Of a stretch of 58,556 nt of DNA, positions 19,563 through 28,338 are shown piece by piece (position 1 is the stretch's first letter; each line of letters starts with the position of its first letter). Source of the stretch: Paracoccaceae bacterium (GTDB lineage: Bacteria; Pseudomonadota; Alphaproteobacteria; Rhodobacterales; Rhodobacteraceae); assembly GCA_020447005.1 (NCBI GenBank), contig JAGRDO010000057.1, positions 1,089-59,644 on the forward strand, given 5' to 3'. The notes below the pieces were generated by a model, which was not told the origin of the DNA, searched no databases, and saw only the letters and a program-made list of their open reading frames with translations. The position numbers and the translations under genes are program-made.

Positions 19563-20938
19563 TGGACGGAACCGTTCTTGTTGCAGATGACGACCGCACG
19601 ATCCGCACCGTCCTGACGCAGGCCCTGACCCGTGCCGGCTGCAAGGTTCACGCGACCTCGTCGCTGGTCACGCTGATGCGCTGGGTCGAGGAAGGCAAGG
19701 GCGATCTGGTCATCTCCGATGTGGTCATGCCCGATGGCAACGGGCTTGAGGCGCTGCCGGCGATCGGGCGCGAAAGGCCCGGCCTGCCGGTCATCGTCAT
19801 TTCGGCACAGAACACGATCATGACGGCCATTCAGGCGGCCGAGGCCGACGCCTTCGACTATCTTCCCAAACCCTTCGATCTGCCCGACCTCATGAAGCGC
19901 GCGGCGCGTGCGCTCAGTTCCAAACGCCAGTCCGCCCCCGTTGCATCCCAGGCCGCGCGCGACGGTTCTGTAGACGATCTGCCGCTGGTCGGCCGGACGG
20001 CCGGGATGCAGGCGCTTTACCGTTTGGTGGCGCGTGTCATGAACACCGATCTTCCGTTGCTGATCACCGGCGAGTCCGGCACCGGAAAGTCGCTTGTCGC
20101 GCGCGCAATCCACGATTTTTCCGATCGTCGCACCATGCCGTTCGTCATCGCCCAGGCGGCGGATCTTCAGGGGCTGGACGGTCCGTCCTCGCTGCTTGCA
20201 CGGGCGCGATCGGGAACGGTCGTCTTCGAGGAAATCGGGGAGTTCACCTTTGAGCAGCAAGGGCGGATCGTCCGGTTGTTTGACGCGCTTCCGTCGAATG
20301 CGCCGCGCATCCTTGCGACCAGCCAGCAAAACCTTGCCGCGCTGCAAGAGGCAGGATCCTTTCGCAAGGATCTCTACTATCGCGTCGGAGGGGTGACACT
20401 GACCGTTCCGGCCCTGCGCGACCGGGTGGAGGATATTCCGCTGCTTGCCGAGCATTTTCTGGCCCGTGCCGAACGCGATGGCGGGTCTTCGCGCCGCCTT
20501 TCGGCCGAGGCGGCGGCGATGATCCGCCAATATCGCTGGCCGGGCAATGTCCGCCAGCTGGAAAACATGCTTCGCCAGCTGGTCGCCACCTCGGCCGAGG
20601 CCGAAATCAGCAGGGCGGAAGTCACATCCGTTCTTGGCGGGACAAGCCAGACAGGTCCGATCCCGGTCGGCGCACCGGATGAGGAGGAACGGCTTTCCGC
20701 CGCGATTCGGCGCCATCTTGGCCGCTATTTCGATCTGCACCCGGACGGGTTGCCGCCGCCCGGCCTTTACGATCGCATCCTGCGCGAACTTGAATTGCCC
20801 CTGATCGAACTCACACTCGACGCGACGGGCGGAAATCAGGCCAAATGCGCCGATGTTCTTGGCATCAATCGCAATACTTTGCGCAAGAAGATCACCGATC
20901 TCGATATCCACGTGACACGGCGCCGCAAGTTGATGTAA
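19562..20938 (+). CDS. ntrC: Nitrogen response regulator NtrC, Rhodobacter type (no GAFTGA)
   Basis: 458 residues. The receiver domain (1-120) has phospho-acceptor D53 in [13 protein letters not shown]. The AAA+ domain has Walker A GESGTGKS (170-177). Where sigma54 activators carry ESELFGHxxGAFTGA, this protein has only [21 protein letters not shown] and then the Walker B region [11 protein letters not shown], with Glu in place of the usual first Asp (FEE rather than LDE). The loss of the GAFTGA loop is the known feature of R. capsulatus NtrC, which activates the sigma70 holoenzyme. The C-terminal Fis-type helix-turn-helix is intact ([20 protein letters not shown]). It overlaps ntrB by one base. 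Confidence 0.96.
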   Translation: MDGTVLVADDDRTIRTVLTQALTRAGCKVHATSSLVTLMRWVEEGKGDLVISDVVMPDGNGLEALPAIGRERPGLPVIVISAQNTIMTAIQAAEADAFDYLPKPFDLPDLMKRAARALSSKRQSAPVASQAARDGSVDDLPLVGRTAGMQALYRLVARVMNTDLPLLITGESGTGKSLVARAIHDFSDRRTMPFVIAQAADLQGLDGPSSLLARARSGTVVFEEIGEFTFEQQGRIVRLFDALPSNAPRILATSQQNLAALQEAGSFRKDLYYRVGGVTLTVPALRDRVEDIPLLAEHFLARAERDGGSSRRLSAEAAAMIRQYRWPGNVRQLENMLRQLVATSAEAEISRAEVTSVLGGTSQTGPIPVGAPDEEERLSAAIRRHLGRYFDLHPDGLPPPGLYDRILRELELPLIELTLDATGGNQAKCADVLGINRNTLRKKITDLDIHVTRRRKLM

Positions 20939-21003
20939 AACCGCAACACAGACCGTGGCCAATCTGCGTCAGCAGACAATGAGACCACGACATATCGGCG
21001 GTG

Positions 21004-21017
21004 GCCGCAATTGCGGC
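21004..21017. repeat. 14-bp palindrome upstream of ntrY
   Basis: GCCGCAATTGCGGC is a perfect palindrome in the 99-bp ntrC-ntrY gap, 20 bp before the chosen ntrY start. It may be an RNA hairpin limiting read-through or ribosome access, or an operator. There is no T-run, so a complete terminator is not supported. Confidence 0.45.
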
Positions 21018-21037
21018 GCAACATCAGGGAAGACGTC

Positions 21038-23311
21038 GTGCAGACGCAGATGCGCAGCGCATCATTTGAACGTTTCCTGCGACTGCGGCGCATGCGGCGC
21101 ACGCAGACGGCGGTCACGGTCGTTCTTGTCGTGCTTGGCCCGGTTCTGGCGCTTGTCACGTTTCTTGCGCTCGGGCCTTTCGGTCAGGGGGCGGAGTCCA
21201 CGGCACTTCGATTGGTCCTGCTCGCCGATCTTGTCTATTTCCTTTTGCTTGGCGGGATGGTTCTGGCGCGGCTGGCGCGCATGATCGCCGCGCGGCGGGC
21301 GAAATCGGCCGGATCGCGCCTGCACCTGCGGCTGACCGGCGTCTTCGCGGGGATTGCTCTGGTTCCGGCCGTGCTTGTCGCCATTTTCGCCGGCCTGACG
21401 ATCAATATCGGGCTTGAAGGGTGGTTTTCGGACCGGGTTCGAGAGGTCGTCGGCACATCGCTGGCCGCCGCCGAGGCCTATCAGGATGAGCACAAGCGTG
21501 ATCTGGTGGCCGATACACGGACGCTGGCGCGTACTCTGGACAATAGCCGTCAGGCCAATTTCCTGATGTCGGACAGCGACTTGCGGCAGATGCTTACCCA
21601 AGCTCAGATGCAGATTCAGCGCGGCCTGCGTGAAGCCTTTGTGATCGACGGAAGCGGAGAAATCCGCGCGCGTGGCGAGCGCAGCTATCTTTTCGACTTT
21701 GAAAAGCCGGGCCCTGCGGAAATCGACCGGGCGAGGGGCGGTGAAACGGTTCTGATCGAGGATTGGGACAATAACGAATTGCGCGCCATCGTGGCTTTGC
21801 CCTCCTTCGTCGACCGCTTTCTTTATGTCAGCCGCAATGTCGACGGTCATATCCTGAACCTTCTGGACGATACGCGTCAGACTGTCGGGCTTTACCAGCA
21901 GCTTGAAACCTCTCGCGGGCGCGTTCTTTTCGAGTTCGGTCTCGTTTATGTCGGCTTTGCCCTGATCCTCGTTCTGGCGGCGATCTGGACGGGTCTGTGG
22001 TTCGCCGAGCGTCTTTCGCGGCCCATCGGGCGGCTGGCCGGCGCCGCGCAGCGTGTCGGTGCGGGCGACCTTCGGGTGCAGGTGCAGGAAGAGGATGGCG
22101 ACGATGAAATCGCCATGCTGGGTCGGGTGTTCAACCAGATGACCCGTCAGCTGGACACCCAGCGGCAGGCCCTGATCGACAGCCATTCGACGACCGAAGA
22201 GCAGCGCAGATTGTTTGATTCCGTCCTTGGGTCGGTGACCTCCGGGGTCATCGGGCTGGATGCGGATGGCCGGGTCGATTTTCTCAACCGCGCGGCCACA
22301 AGGCTGCTGCGGCTTGATGCAGAGCTCGATCACGAAAAACCCCTTGCCGCCGCCGTGCCGGAATTCGCGGCGCTCTTCGCACGCCTGCGGGATGGCAACG
22401 GCTCGGTCGTGCAGGAAGAGGTTCGGGTAAGCCGGGAAGGGCGGCTGGAAAGCCTTCTCGTCCGTATGGCGTTGCGGAGTGCCGACGATGGCAGCCCGGA
22501 AGGATACGTCGTCGCGTTTGACGATGTGACCGATCTGGTCTCCGCCCAGCGTATGGCGGCCTGGGGCGATGTCGCGCGCCGCATCGCGCATGAAATCAAG
22601 AACCCGCTGACCCCGATCCAGCTTTCGGCCGAACGGATCCGGCGCAAGTTCTCGGGCCCGCTCGGGGACGAAGCCGAGGCGCTGGAGCAGATGACCGATG
22701 TGATCATCCGCCAGACCGGCGATCTGCGTCGGATCGTCGACGAGTTTTCGAAATTCGCGCGTATGCCGGAACCGGATCGGCGCGAGGCCGATCTGGCCAA
22801 GCTGATGCGCGATGCGGTGACCTTGCAGGAGGGATCGCTTCACGGTGCGGTGCTGGTGGCCGAGATCCCGCAAGAACCGGTTCTGGCGGAATTCGACGCG
22901 ACCATGATCTCGCAAGCCGTCACCAACCTGATCAAGAATGCGGGCGAGGCCACGCAATCGCTGGCCCGCGCCGGCGCCCCCCAGGGATACCGGCCCGAGG
23001 TGCGTGTCGAAATGGCCGAATTGAAGGACCAGGTCGCGATCCGTATCAGCGATAACGGGATCGGCCTGCCCGAGGATCGCAGCAGGCTGTTCGAACCCTA
23101 TGTCACCACGCGCGACGAAGGCACCGGGCTTGGCTTGCCGATCGTCAAGAAGATCATCGAAGAACATGGCGGCGCCTTCACCCTGACGGATGCGGCGCCG
23201 TTCGAAGACGGGGCGCATCGCGGCGCGATGGCCGAAATCCGTTTGCCAATGGGCAAAAGCCCGCGAACTCAGAAGAAAATGGCCGCCCACGTGGCCGGAG
23301 GTGCAAAATGA
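21038..23311 (+). CDS. ntrY: Membrane histidine kinase NtrY
   Basis: A 757-residue inner membrane sensor of the NtrY/NtrX pair, linked in other alphaproteobacteria to nitrogen, redox and envelope control. The N-terminus has several hydrophobic helices (TAVTVVLVVLGPVLALVTF and others, about residues 20-125), then a periplasmic region, another helix (FGLVYVGFALILVLAAI), a HAMP linker, a PAS domain (FDSVLGSVTSGVIGLDADG), the H-box with H518 ([20 protein letters not shown]) and a HATPase domain (NLIKNAGEA, DNGIGLPED, GTGLGLPIVKKII). I prefer the GTG at 21038, which has AGGGA 7 bases upstream; an in-frame ATG follows at 21050. Its stop overlaps the ntrX start by four bases. Confidence 0.95.
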   Translation: MQTQMRSASFERFLRLRRMRRTQTAVTVVLVVLGPVLALVTFLALGPFGQGAESTALRLVLLADLVYFLLLGGMVLARLARMIAARRAKSAGSRLHLRLTGVFAGIALVPAVLVAIFAGLTINIGLEGWFSDRVREVVGTSLAAAEAYQDEHKRDLVADTRTLARTLDNSRQANFLMSDSDLRQMLTQAQMQIQRGLREAFVIDGSGEIRARGERSYLFDFEKPGPAEIDRARGGETVLIEDWDNNELRAIVALPSFVDRFLYVSRNVDGHILNLLDDTRQTVGLYQQLETSRGRVLFEFGLVYVGFALILVLAAIWTGLWFAERLSRPIGRLAGAAQRVGAGDLRVQVQEEDGDDEIAMLGRVFNQMTRQLDTQRQALIDSHSTTEEQRRLFDSVLGSVTSGVIGLDADGRVDFLNRAATRLLRLDAELDHEKPLAAAVPEFAALFARLRDGNGSVVQEEVRVSREGRLESLLVRMALRSADDGSPEGYVVAFDDVTDLVSAQRMAAWGDVARRIAHEIKNPLTPIQLSAERIRRKFSGPLGDEAEALEQMTDVIIRQTGDLRRIVDEFSKFARMPEPDRREADLAKLMRDAVTLQEGSLHGAVLVAEIPQEPVLAEFDATMISQAVTNLIKNAGEATQSLARAGAPQGYRPEVRVEMAELKDQVAIRISDNGIGLPEDRSRLFEPYVTTRDEGTGLGLPIVKKIIEEHGGAFTLTDAAPFEDGAHRGAMAEIRLPMGKSPRTQKKMAAHVAGGAK

Positions 23312-24720
23312 GTGATATTCTGATCGTTGATGACGAACGGGACATCCGCGAACTGGTTGCGGATATCCTGAAGGACGAGGGTTTTCAGACCCGCCTTGCC
23401 GCCAATTCCGATGAATGCATGGATGCGATCAATGACGAGCCGCCGGCGCTGATGATCCTCGATATCTGGCTGAAGGACAGCAGGATGGACGGGATCGACA
23501 TCCTGTCCAAGGTCAAACGCGACAATCCAGATATTCCGATCATCATCATTTCCGGCCACGGCAATATCGAAATCGCGGTCGCCGCGATCAAGCAGGGCGC
23601 CTATGACTTTATCGAAAAGCCCTTCAATATCGATCAGTTGACCGTCGTGATCGGCCGCGCGATGGAGACCTCGCGCCTCCGGCGCGAGAATGCCAGCCTG
23701 CGGCGTCAGGATGTGACATCGGCCGATATGATCGGGTCGTCCCCGGCCTTTCGGGCGCTGAAAAACCAGCTCGACAAGGTGACGAAGTCAAACGGCCGGG
23801 TGATGCTGACGGGCCAGCCGGGTTCGGGAAAGGAAGTTGCCGCGCGCTATATCCACCAGAACTCGAACCGGGCGGGCGCGCCGTTTGTGACCGTCTCGTC
23901 GGCATCGGTTGAACCGGAGCGGATGGAAGACGTTCTTTTCGGTCGCGAGTCGGCCGACCGCGGGATCGAGAAGGGGCTTTTGGAACAGGCCCATGGCGGT
24001 GTGGTCTATTTTGACGAAGTTGCCGACATGCCCCTTGGCACGCAATCCAAGATCCTGCGGGTATTGACGGAACAGCAATTCACCCGGGTCGGCGGCAGCG
24101 ACAAGGTGCGCGTCGATCTGCGTGTGGTGTCTTCCACGACGCGCGACCTTTCTGCCGAAATCGCCGCCGGACGGTTTCGCCAGGAATTGTTCGACCGGTT
24201 GAACGTTGTCCCCATCCCGGTCCCGACGCTTGAGGATCGCCGCGAGGATATTCCCGAGCTTTCCAAGCATTTCGTCGAGAAGTTCAACAAGGCGCAGGGT
24301 CTGCCCCTGCGGACGATCAGCGACGAAGCCGAAGCCTTGATGCAGACGATGGCCTGGCCTGGCAACATCCGCCAGCTTCGCAATGTCATCGAACGCGCGC
24401 TGATCCTTGGCGATTCAAGCGGCCCGATCGAAGCGCGCGAGCTGCCGGGGCAGGGCGAGGGCGACGCAGCCGATGGACGGATCGTTCTTTCCGGCGGTCT
24501 GGCGACATTGCCCCTTCGCGAAGCGCGCGAGCTGTTCGAGCGGGAGTATCTCTTGACACAGATCAACCGGTTTGGCGGCAATATCAGCCGGACAGCCTCG
24601 TTCGTGGGGATGGAACGTTCGGCATTGCACCGCAAGCTGAAATCGCTGGGCGTGGTTACAAGTTCCAAGACCGGCGCGCGCATCGCCCATGTCGAGGAAA
24701 TGTCGGATGAGGACGCGTAG
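23308..24720 (+). CDS. ntrX: Response regulator NtrX
   Basis: 470 residues, the partner of NtrY. The receiver domain has the acidic pocket DDE (8-10) and phospho-acceptor D52 (ILDIWL). The AAA+ domain has Walker A GQPGSGKE (169-176) and Walker B VYFDEVAD. A GAFTGA loop is not visible: the region reads EDVLFGRESADRGIEKGLLEQAHGG when taken in short pieces, with RGIEKG where GAFTGA would stand, which is common for NtrX. The C-terminal helix-turn-helix is INRFGGNISRTASFVGMERS followed by ALHRKL. The ATG overlaps the ntrY stop. In many relatives trkA-hfq-hflX follows ntrX; here those genes lie over 30 kb away on the other strand. Confidence 0.96.
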   Translation: MSDILIVDDERDIRELVADILKDEGFQTRLAANSDECMDAINDEPPALMILDIWLKDSRMDGIDILSKVKRDNPDIPIIIISGHGNIEIAVAAIKQGAYDFIEKPFNIDQLTVVIGRAMETSRLRRENASLRRQDVTSADMIGSSPAFRALKNQLDKVTKSNGRVMLTGQPGSGKEVAARYIHQNSNRAGAPFVTVSSASVEPERMEDVLFGRESADRGIEKGLLEQAHGGVVYFDEVADMPLGTQSKILRVLTEQQFTRVGGSDKVRVDLRVVSSTTRDLSAEIAAGRFRQELFDRLNVVPIPVPTLEDRREDIPELSKHFVEKFNKAQGLPLRTISDEAEALMQTMAWPGNIRQLRNVIERALILGDSSGPIEARELPGQGEGDAADGRIVLSGGLATLPLREARELFEREYLLTQINRFGGNISRTASFVGMERSALHRKLKSLGVVTSSKTGARIAHVEEMSDEDA

Positions 24721-24743
24721 CGGGGTACGGGCCTGACCGGCGC

Positions 24744-25061
24744 CTAGCCATCGTCACCATAACGGGCGTCGTCGTCCGATTCATCTTCGCCCTCGGGCAG
24801 GTATTTGCCTGAAAGCCGGATCGAATGATCGTCGTGGCGCGGGTCCATGACCACATCGGCCGGCAATTCGCCCCTCAGCCACTCGCGGACCTCTTCCAGC
24901 GCTTCGCCGGTGTCCAGACCTTCTAGGTCGGCAATGTAGGCGACGAAGGCCCGCTGATCGCCGTCGATCTCGTCAAGCTCGGCCTCATCGGCGTCGGGCC
25001 AGCGATCGGAAATCGCCTCGTAAAAGGCGGGCCAGTTTTCCTGAACATGCTGCCATTTCAT
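24744..25061 (-). CDS. Acidic CsbD-like small protein
   Basis: A 105-residue, strongly acidic protein. The first 65 residues have the CsbD layout: W at position 3, ENWPAFYEAISDRWPDA, then LDEIDGDQRAFVAYIADLEG and EEVREWL, comparable to NWxxxKGxxKxxWGxLTDDD...EVDxW in CsbD stress proteins. The C-terminal 40 residues are an acidic tail ending YGDDG. The start at 25061 has AAGGATGG upstream; an ATG at 25070 overlaps that site. It is convergent with ntrX. CsbD proteins are stress-induced with unclear function, and the resemblance here is moderate. Confidence 0.6.
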   Translation of the reverse strand: MKWQHVQENWPAFYEAISDRWPDADEAELDEIDGDQRAFVAYIADLEGLDTGEALEEVREWLRGELPADVVMDPRHDDHSIRLSGKYLPEGEDESDDDARYGDDG

Positions 25062-25114
25062 TGATTCCATCCTTCGGCAGATTGTCGCGACCCGCCAAGT
25101 TTGCACCGGAATGT

Positions 25115-25762
25115 TCAGCGCGAAAAGAGCTTTGGCAGCAGGACTATGGCCAGAATGGCGCCAATGGTCTGAGCAATGACATAGCCGGCGATATGGGCAG
25201 GGGCGATCCCGGCCGCCGTATCGGTAAAGCCACGGGCGATGGTCACTGCGGGGTTTGCGAAACTTGATGAGGATGTGAACCAGTAGCCGGCAGCGATATA
25301 GGCGCCCACCAGGGCGGGGACGGCTTCGGCCTTGCTGCGCAGTCCCCCGGCGATGACCATCAAAAGCCCGAAGGTGCTGACGGCTTCGGAAAGCCACAGC
25401 CCGCCACCGCTGCGCGGCGTCGTTGAAATCTGGATGATGTCCAGTCCGAACATGGCGTGGGCAAGCCATACCCCGGCGACCGCCGAGGGGATCTGAACCG
25501 CGACATAGAGCGCGGCATCGCGCGCCCCGATTTCGCCGGTCGCGGCAAAGTAAAGCGATACTGCGGGGTTGAGATGCGCGCCCGAGATCGGCGCAAGGAT
25601 CGTGATCAGGAAATAAAGGCCAAGGCCGGTCGCGATGCTGTTGCATAAAAGTGCGAGCGCCGCGTTTCCGCCCGCAAGGTCATGGGCCATATTCGCCGAT
25701 CCGACCACCACCGCCAGAAGAAGCGCGGTTCCCAGGGCTTCCGCCCACAGTTTGCGGATCAT
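25115..25762 (-). CDS. Aquaglyceroporin of the arsenic-linked AqpS type
   Basis: A 215-residue MIP channel with six membrane helices. The two pore loops are HLNPAVSLY and FANPAVTIARGF; the first is a normal NPA and the second also NPA. The short loops and the gene order after an arsC match AqpS of Sinorhizobium meliloti, where arsenite made by ArsC leaves through the channel. Its ATG overlaps the arsC stop (ATGA), so the two products are made together. Substrate cannot be settled from sequence alone; glycerol or water are alternatives. No arsR, acr3 or arsH gene is next to the pair. Confidence 0.85.
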   Translation of the reverse strand: MIRKLWAEALGTALLLAVVVGSANMAHDLAGGNAALALLCNSIATGLGLYFLITILAPISGAHLNPAVSLYFAATGEIGARDAALYVAVQIPSAVAGVWLAHAMFGLDIIQISTTPRSGGGLWLSEAVSTFGLLMVIAGGLRSKAEAVPALVGAYIAAGYWFTSSSSFANPAVTIARGFTDTAAGIAPAHIAGYVIAQTIGAILAIVLLPKLFSR

Positions 25763-26235
25763 TCGATATCTCCGATGTTTCGTAACGCGTCCGAGAGTTC
25801 GTCCGGCGAAAGTGTTTCAAAGGGAAGGCCGAGCAGTGCCTGACCCCGCCGCGACAGCCGGTCAAAGGCCGCGCGAAAGGCGGCCGGCTGGTCCGGTCCT
25901 GCCGCCGCCGCCGGGTCGTTTACGCCCCAATGGGCCCGCAAGGGCGCGCCCGGCCAGATCGGACAGGTCTCGCCCGCTGCCGATCCGCAGACAGTGATCA
26001 CCATATCCATCCGGGGGGCGCCCTCCCGGCCGAACTCGTCCCAGCTTTTCGATCGCAATCCGTCCGTGGCGATACCTTCATCGCTCAGAAGATCAAGGGC
26101 CTGCGGATGCACGGCCCCGGCAGGGCGAGACCCTGCAGACCATGCCCGCAACCGTTCCCGGCCGTAATGGTTCAAAAATGCTTCAAGCAGGATCGAGCGG
26201 GCGGAATTGCCGGTGCACAGGACAAGTATGTTCAT
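25759..26235 (-). CDS. arsC: Arsenate reductase ArsC (thioredoxin-coupled type) / LMW phosphatase
   Basis: A 158-residue low-molecular-weight phosphatase-fold protein that reduces arsenate to arsenite. The P-loop is CTGNSARS with nucleophile C7. Two further cysteines sit in VITVCGSAAGETCPIW, as required for the disulfide cascade of thioredoxin-type ArsC. HWGVNDPA near residue 105 gives the general-acid Asp region. The gene is coupled to the aquaglyceroporin, which supports an arsenic role over tyrosine phosphatase activity. There is no visible arsR gene, so regulation is unknown. Confidence 0.85.
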   Translation of the reverse strand: MNILVLCTGNSARSILLEAFLNHYGRERLRAWSAGSRPAGAVHPQALDLLSDEGIATDGLRSKSWDEFGREGAPRMDMVITVCGSAAGETCPIWPGAPLRAHWGVNDPAAAAGPDQPAAFRAAFDRLSRRGQALLGLPFETLSPDELSDALRNIGDIE

Positions 26236-26284
26236 GCCGGCGCCTTAACCGCGCTGCGTAAACCCTTTGTGACAGACGGGCCGA

Positions 26285-26404
26285 TCAGAACCAGCTTTGC
26301 ACCTTGCGTGCTCCGCCCGAGACATCATCGCCGACACCGGCGATGGTGTTGCATCCGGCAAGCAGCGACACAGTGGCGACCGCGGCCAAAAGAAGTAGTC
26401 TCAT
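26285..26404 (-). CDS. Entericidin-like small lipoprotein
   Basis: A 39-residue peptide. It starts MRLLLLAAVATVSLLAGCNT, a short signal sequence with lipobox LLAGC (lipidated Cys18), followed by NTIAGVGDDVSGGARK, closely resembling the entericidin EcnA/EcnB family (AGCNTxxGxGxDVxxxG). The product would be a cell-envelope lipoprotein. Entericidins in enterobacteria act as a small toxin/antidote pair; here a single gene is seen and function is unknown. It starts 7 bp after the solute-binding protein gene, with GGAAAGC upstream, so the two are probably co-transcribed. Confidence 0.75.
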   Translation of the reverse strand: MRLLLLAAVATVSLLAGCNTIAGVGDDVSGGARKVQSWF

Positions 26405-26410
26405 GCTTTC

Positions 26411-28225
26411 CTAGTCCTCATACCACCAGACTTCCGGCTGAAAACCGGGCCAGTCCCCGTATAGCGGAATTCGCTCGGGGTAGTGAAGATGTGCCGAATG
26501 GGCCAGACGTGAGACATTCGAATACCAGACCGGGATGACATAGCGCCCCGCCGTCAGCACGCGGTCCAGAGCGTGGGTGGCAGCGATGAAGTCTTCCTGG
26601 CTGCGGCTGCCGACCATTGCCGCGATCATCGCCTCGGCGGCCGGAGAATTCATGCCCATCCAGTTGCGGGTGCCCGGTTCGGTCACACCCTTGGCGCCCC
26701 AGTAAAGCAATTGTTCATTCCCCGGGCTCAGGGAAAGGGATCGCAGGTACCATGCCATGTCGAACTGATAGGCGTTGGTCCGTTCCTTGTACTGCGCGGA
26801 ATCCACGCTGGTGACTGTCGGAACGATCCCGATGGTCTTCAGGGCCTCGATATAGATATCGACCACCGCCTGCGAATCCGATGCGCCGGAGGCAAGGAGG
26901 ATCTCGAAGGTGAAGGGATCGCCCTCGGCGTTTTTCAGGATACCGTCCTGAACCGTCCAGCCAGCCTCTTGCAGAAGGGCCGTGGCCTTGCGCAGGTTGG
27001 CGCGGTCGATGGCGTTCGATGCGTCACCGACGGGCAAAGTGTAGCCATCGATCGTGCCGGGCGGCAGGTCGGCGGCAAAGGGGGTCAGCAGCTCTGCCTC
27101 TTTCCCGCTGGCCGGACCATGATCCATGCCAAGGACGGAATTGGAGAAATAGGATGTGATGCGCGGCTCTGTGCCGCCATTCAGGGTTTGATTGATGAAT
27201 TCGAAATTGAACGCCTGAATCATGGCCTGCCGCACGCGCCAATCGGCGAAGACCGGGTTGCGGGTGTTCATCACCAGACCGGTTATTCCGGACGGGCGCT
27301 GGTTCGCGATCTCGGCCTTGATGATCTCGCCGGACTGGACGGCGGGAAAATCATAGCGGCTCAGCCATTTCGCGGCATTGGATTCGCGAAAGCTCGTGGT
27401 CTCGCCGGCGGTGAAGGCCTGAAAAATGACATCGCCATCGCCGAAATAATCATAGCGGATCTCGTCGAAATTGTTCTGGCCCTTGTTGAAGGCCAGATCC
27501 TTGCCCCAGTAGTCCGGGTTTCGCTTGAACGAGATGAAGCGGCCGGGTTCGAACTTGTCGACGGTGTAGGGGCCGGAACCAACGGGAACCTCAAGCGAGC
27601 TTTCGGCGAAATCCTTGCCGTCCCATTGCGCTTTTTTCAGGATGGGCCGCATTCCCATCAGAAGGGCCAGTTCGCGATCTTCGGTGTTGAAGGTGAACCG
27701 GACGGAACGCGGCCCGGTCTGCTCCATCCTGGCGACCTTGTCCCATGTGCCGCGGTAGCGCGGATGGCCGACGGTGCCCAGCGTCTCATAGCTCCACATC
27801 ACGTCTTCGATGGTGACCGGGCTGCCATCGGAGAATCGCGCCTCCGGGCGCAGCGTGAACTCGACCCATGAGCGCGCGTCGTCGGTTTCAACCGATTCGG
27901 CCAGAAGCCCGTAAAGCGTGAAAGGCTCGTCGATCGAACGGCCCATCAGGGTTTCCATCGTGTGGATGCCAAGCCCCCAGGGGGACGATCCCTTGAGGAT
28001 ATAGGGGTTCAGGGAATCGAAGCCGCCCGGTTCCCCGAAAACGATGCGCCCGCCTTTCGGAGCATCGGGATTGGCATAGGGCAAGGACACAAAATCAGGT
28101 GGGAGGGCAGGGCGCCCGTACATAGCTATGCCATGTTGGGGTTCGGCCATTGCCGATAGTCCGACCGAAGCCAGCAGCCCGGCGCATAGGGACAAAGCCA
28201 GACGGTGGAAATGAACCGGTTTCAT
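26411..28225 (-). CDS. ABC transporter substrate-binding protein, family 5 (oligopeptide type)
   Basis: A 604-residue periplasmic binding protein, similar to YejA/OppA proteins. The N-terminal signal peptide runs from MKPVHFHRLALSLCAGLLAS to about SAMA. The family 5 signature follows: SLPYANPDAPKGGRIVFGEP is partly visible near residue 50, then GSSPWGLGIHTMETLMG, WVEFTLRPEARFSDGSPVT, and GSGPYTVDKFEPGRFI. The start at 28225 places the signal peptide at the N-terminus; its ribosome site (GAGGA) is distant. No permease or ATPase genes are adjacent, so this is an orphan component. The entericidin-like gene follows at once. Confidence 0.92.
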   Translation of the reverse strand: MKPVHFHRLALSLCAGLLASVGLSAMAEPQHGIAMYGRPALPPDFVSLPYANPDAPKGGRIVFGEPGGFDSLNPYILKGSSPWGLGIHTMETLMGRSIDEPFTLYGLLAESVETDDARSWVEFTLRPEARFSDGSPVTIEDVMWSYETLGTVGHPRYRGTWDKVARMEQTGPRSVRFTFNTEDRELALLMGMRPILKKAQWDGKDFAESSLEVPVGSGPYTVDKFEPGRFISFKRNPDYWGKDLAFNKGQNNFDEIRYDYFGDGDVIFQAFTAGETTSFRESNAAKWLSRYDFPAVQSGEIIKAEIANQRPSGITGLVMNTRNPVFADWRVRQAMIQAFNFEFINQTLNGGTEPRITSYFSNSVLGMDHGPASGKEAELLTPFAADLPPGTIDGYTLPVGDASNAIDRANLRKATALLQEAGWTVQDGILKNAEGDPFTFEILLASGASDSQAVVDIYIEALKTIGIVPTVTSVDSAQYKERTNAYQFDMAWYLRSLSLSPGNEQLLYWGAKGVTEPGTRNWMGMNSPAAEAMIAAMVGSRSQEDFIAATHALDRVLTAGRYVIPVWYSNVSRLAHSAHLHYPERIPLYGDWPGFQPEVWWYED

Positions 28226-28303
28226 TTTGGCAACAATCCTCTCTGCCCATGTGACGTCAAGCTGCAGGCTAGCTTTGCTTTCCTGCCTTTTCAAACTTTT
28301 AGC

Positions 28304-28332
28304 TTGGCCATGCGCGGTGATGCGCGTATAAA
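28304..28332 (+). promoter_or_regulatory. Promoter of the candidate small RNA
   Basis: -35 TTGGCC (28304-28309), a 17-bp spacer and -10 TATAAA (28327-28332) on the + strand. It is not placed to drive any nearby protein gene directly, as an intrinsic terminator follows within about 80 bp. A start near 28338-28341 is predicted. Confidence 0.55.
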
Positions 28333-28338
28333 GACGGC

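Noticed and set aside
19337-20962. A 541-codon minus-strand open frame over ntrC
   Set aside because: It is a shadow of ntrC and ntrB; the composition is not protein-like.
21062-23290. A 742-codon minus-strand open frame covering ntrY
   Set aside because: It is antisense to ntrY for its whole length, with no recognisable domain.
26573-27871. A 432-codon plus-strand open frame inside the solute-binding protein gene
   Set aside because: The minus-strand product matches family 5 binding proteins over its full length.
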